A stretch of DNA of 64,000 bases, taken from positions 1 through 64,000 of the forward strand of contig JADFUC010001790.1 of the NCBI GenBank assembly GCA_019722365.1, read 5' to 3'. Position numbers and translations under genes: made by a program. The notes beneath the pieces were generated by a model that saw only the letters and a list, made by a program, of their open reading frames with translations, was not told where the DNA came from and made no database searches. This DNA comes from Lithospermum erythrorhizon (taxonomy: Eukaryota; Streptophyta; Magnoliopsida; Boraginales; Boraginaceae). Within the stretch, counting starts at the first letter, position 1; each line of letters starts with the position of its first letter. Below, one piece after another: positions 62,794 through 64,000 of the stretch.

Positions 62794-64000
62794 GTAACTC
62801 AAATCCCACTCTTTAATTTGCTTATTTTATTCACTAATTCCACTTGTAACTGCTTCAGGAGGAGCTTGGTTTTATCTTATCAACAATTTTTTTTACTATT
62901 TTGGTTAAATATGTGCTATTTTATGCTAAGAATTAGTTACTAGTATAATTTGGCTGGATTAATCTCAAGAAATATACGTTTTCATTCAAATGATTAGTTG
63001 CTCAAAGTACCAAGACGTCATTTGGTCACCATTCAATGCAGGGAGGGTAATCGAGTTGATGTTTTATAATGTTGATTGGCTACGTTTTAGTTTTTCAAGG
63101 TGAATCGAGGTTAGTCAACGTTAAAAATAACATTCACCTCCATCACCATAGCTTTTGAGGGCTATCTTGAATTGTCACTAAAATTAAGAACTGGTTGAAT
63201 TAGTGTACATTTACTATTATACATTCGTTTATAGTTAATAAGAGTGGACGAGAAAACAAATGGGTAGAAAATAGGTCAGAAAATTAAATAATACGGAGTA
63301 TAAAATATAAATGTGGAATATTTTGTTAGAAGTAAGGACATATGTCATCATTCTTGACAGATGAAGCATTTGCTACTCCCGTTTGGTCATTAACTTAGAT
63401 AGAATGGGAGAGAGCCTTGAGGTCCAATCCCTTAATTGACATGACAAACATGATCGGAAGCCTCTCTTCCTGTTTTAGTTACATAAGAAATACTCCATAA
63501 TTGTAAAGGCGACCGCCCCCTTCCTCTCTAGCAAACAAATCAAACTAAGCCTAAAAGGAATTGATAGTAGGAGGAGGAAAAGGGGGAGGGGGCTTTTATT
63601 GTTGTATTCAATTTCTCAGAATTGTGACATTGATATTATCATGTCTTCTGTTTTGATGGAGGTAATATCTCAGGCTTTAGTGAGAACTTCAGGTTGAATT
63701 GGTTTGATTAAAAAGGCATGCATAAGAGATGGATAGGATATATTTAATTACTATTGTCCTGAAAAATTCAGGCCCACTCTTTTTCCTCCTCAGCAGAGCA
63801 TGGCTTCTAGCTAAATTAATTTTGCCTCATTCCTAATTTTGATTGTCATATTTATCACTTAACACTAACTTGACTACTACCTCCAATTTATAGAGATAGA
63901 GAAAGTCACCAGTCAAAATGATAATTAGGATAATAGATCCCTTAGTATTTCTTTGTGCAGTTGTTAATAATAGTTACTTTCTTCATTTCTCTTTACTTGT
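62794..64000. other. Clean intergenic or intronic DNA to the window end
   Basis: AT-rich with an ATACGGAGTATAAAAT motif at about 63,290 of a kind frequent in plant small transposons. No exon can be supported. Confidence 0.4.

Overview
The window reads as repeat-rich nuclear DNA from a flowering plant, probably a eudicot. Evidence: a long satellite array, Ty1/copia and Ty3/gypsy LTR retrotransposons, a spliced gene with GT-AG introns matching plastid galactolipid synthase DGD2, and AT-rich intergenic DNA. I see no bacterial features, rRNA, tRNA or CRISPR array.

Layout: (1) 1-17,349 is a tandem satellite with a monomer near 160 bp. Most of it shows a three-monomer higher-order repeat of about 440-490 bp; the last five or so monomers (from about 16,515) are nearly identical and belong to one type. 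(2) 17,478-22,593 holds two large LTR-like copies starting TGAAATAACCCGT, with almost no internal region left (Ty3/gypsy, chromovirus-like). (3) 24,535-27,400 is a DGD2-like gene: three clean exons, then a broken fourth. It is the only confidently identified host gene. (4) 27,500-31,640 has nothing recognisable; 31,649-33,060 carries minus-strand coding potential split over several frames. (5) 33,718-46,235 is a gypsy element related to the one in (2); its 5' LTR is split by a minus-strand Ty1/copia element (34,486-41,966) with two LTRs of about 987 bp and a deletion through the reverse transcriptase core. (6) 46,240-51,620 is AT-rich degenerate repeat DNA with a C-rich minisatellite. (7) 51,624-61,964 is a Tat-like Ty3/gypsy element on the plus strand: LTRs with matching TATA boxes, a TGGCGCC-type primer site, broken gag-pol, a 44-bp tandem repeat and an antisense coding region before the 3' LTR. 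(8) 62,000-64,000 is clean intergenic sequence with one candidate first exon.

Base accuracy looks very uneven. The satellite up to about 16.5 kb and most TE bodies carry dense, stereotyped small indels and substitutions, whereas 22.6-26.3 kb, 46.3-51.9 kb and 62.2-64 kb look clean. Some broken frames may therefore be consensus errors rather than decay. I found no convincing new biological system; the most informative items are the satellite organisation, the nested transposons, the partial DGD2 gene and the antisense region of the Tat-like element.
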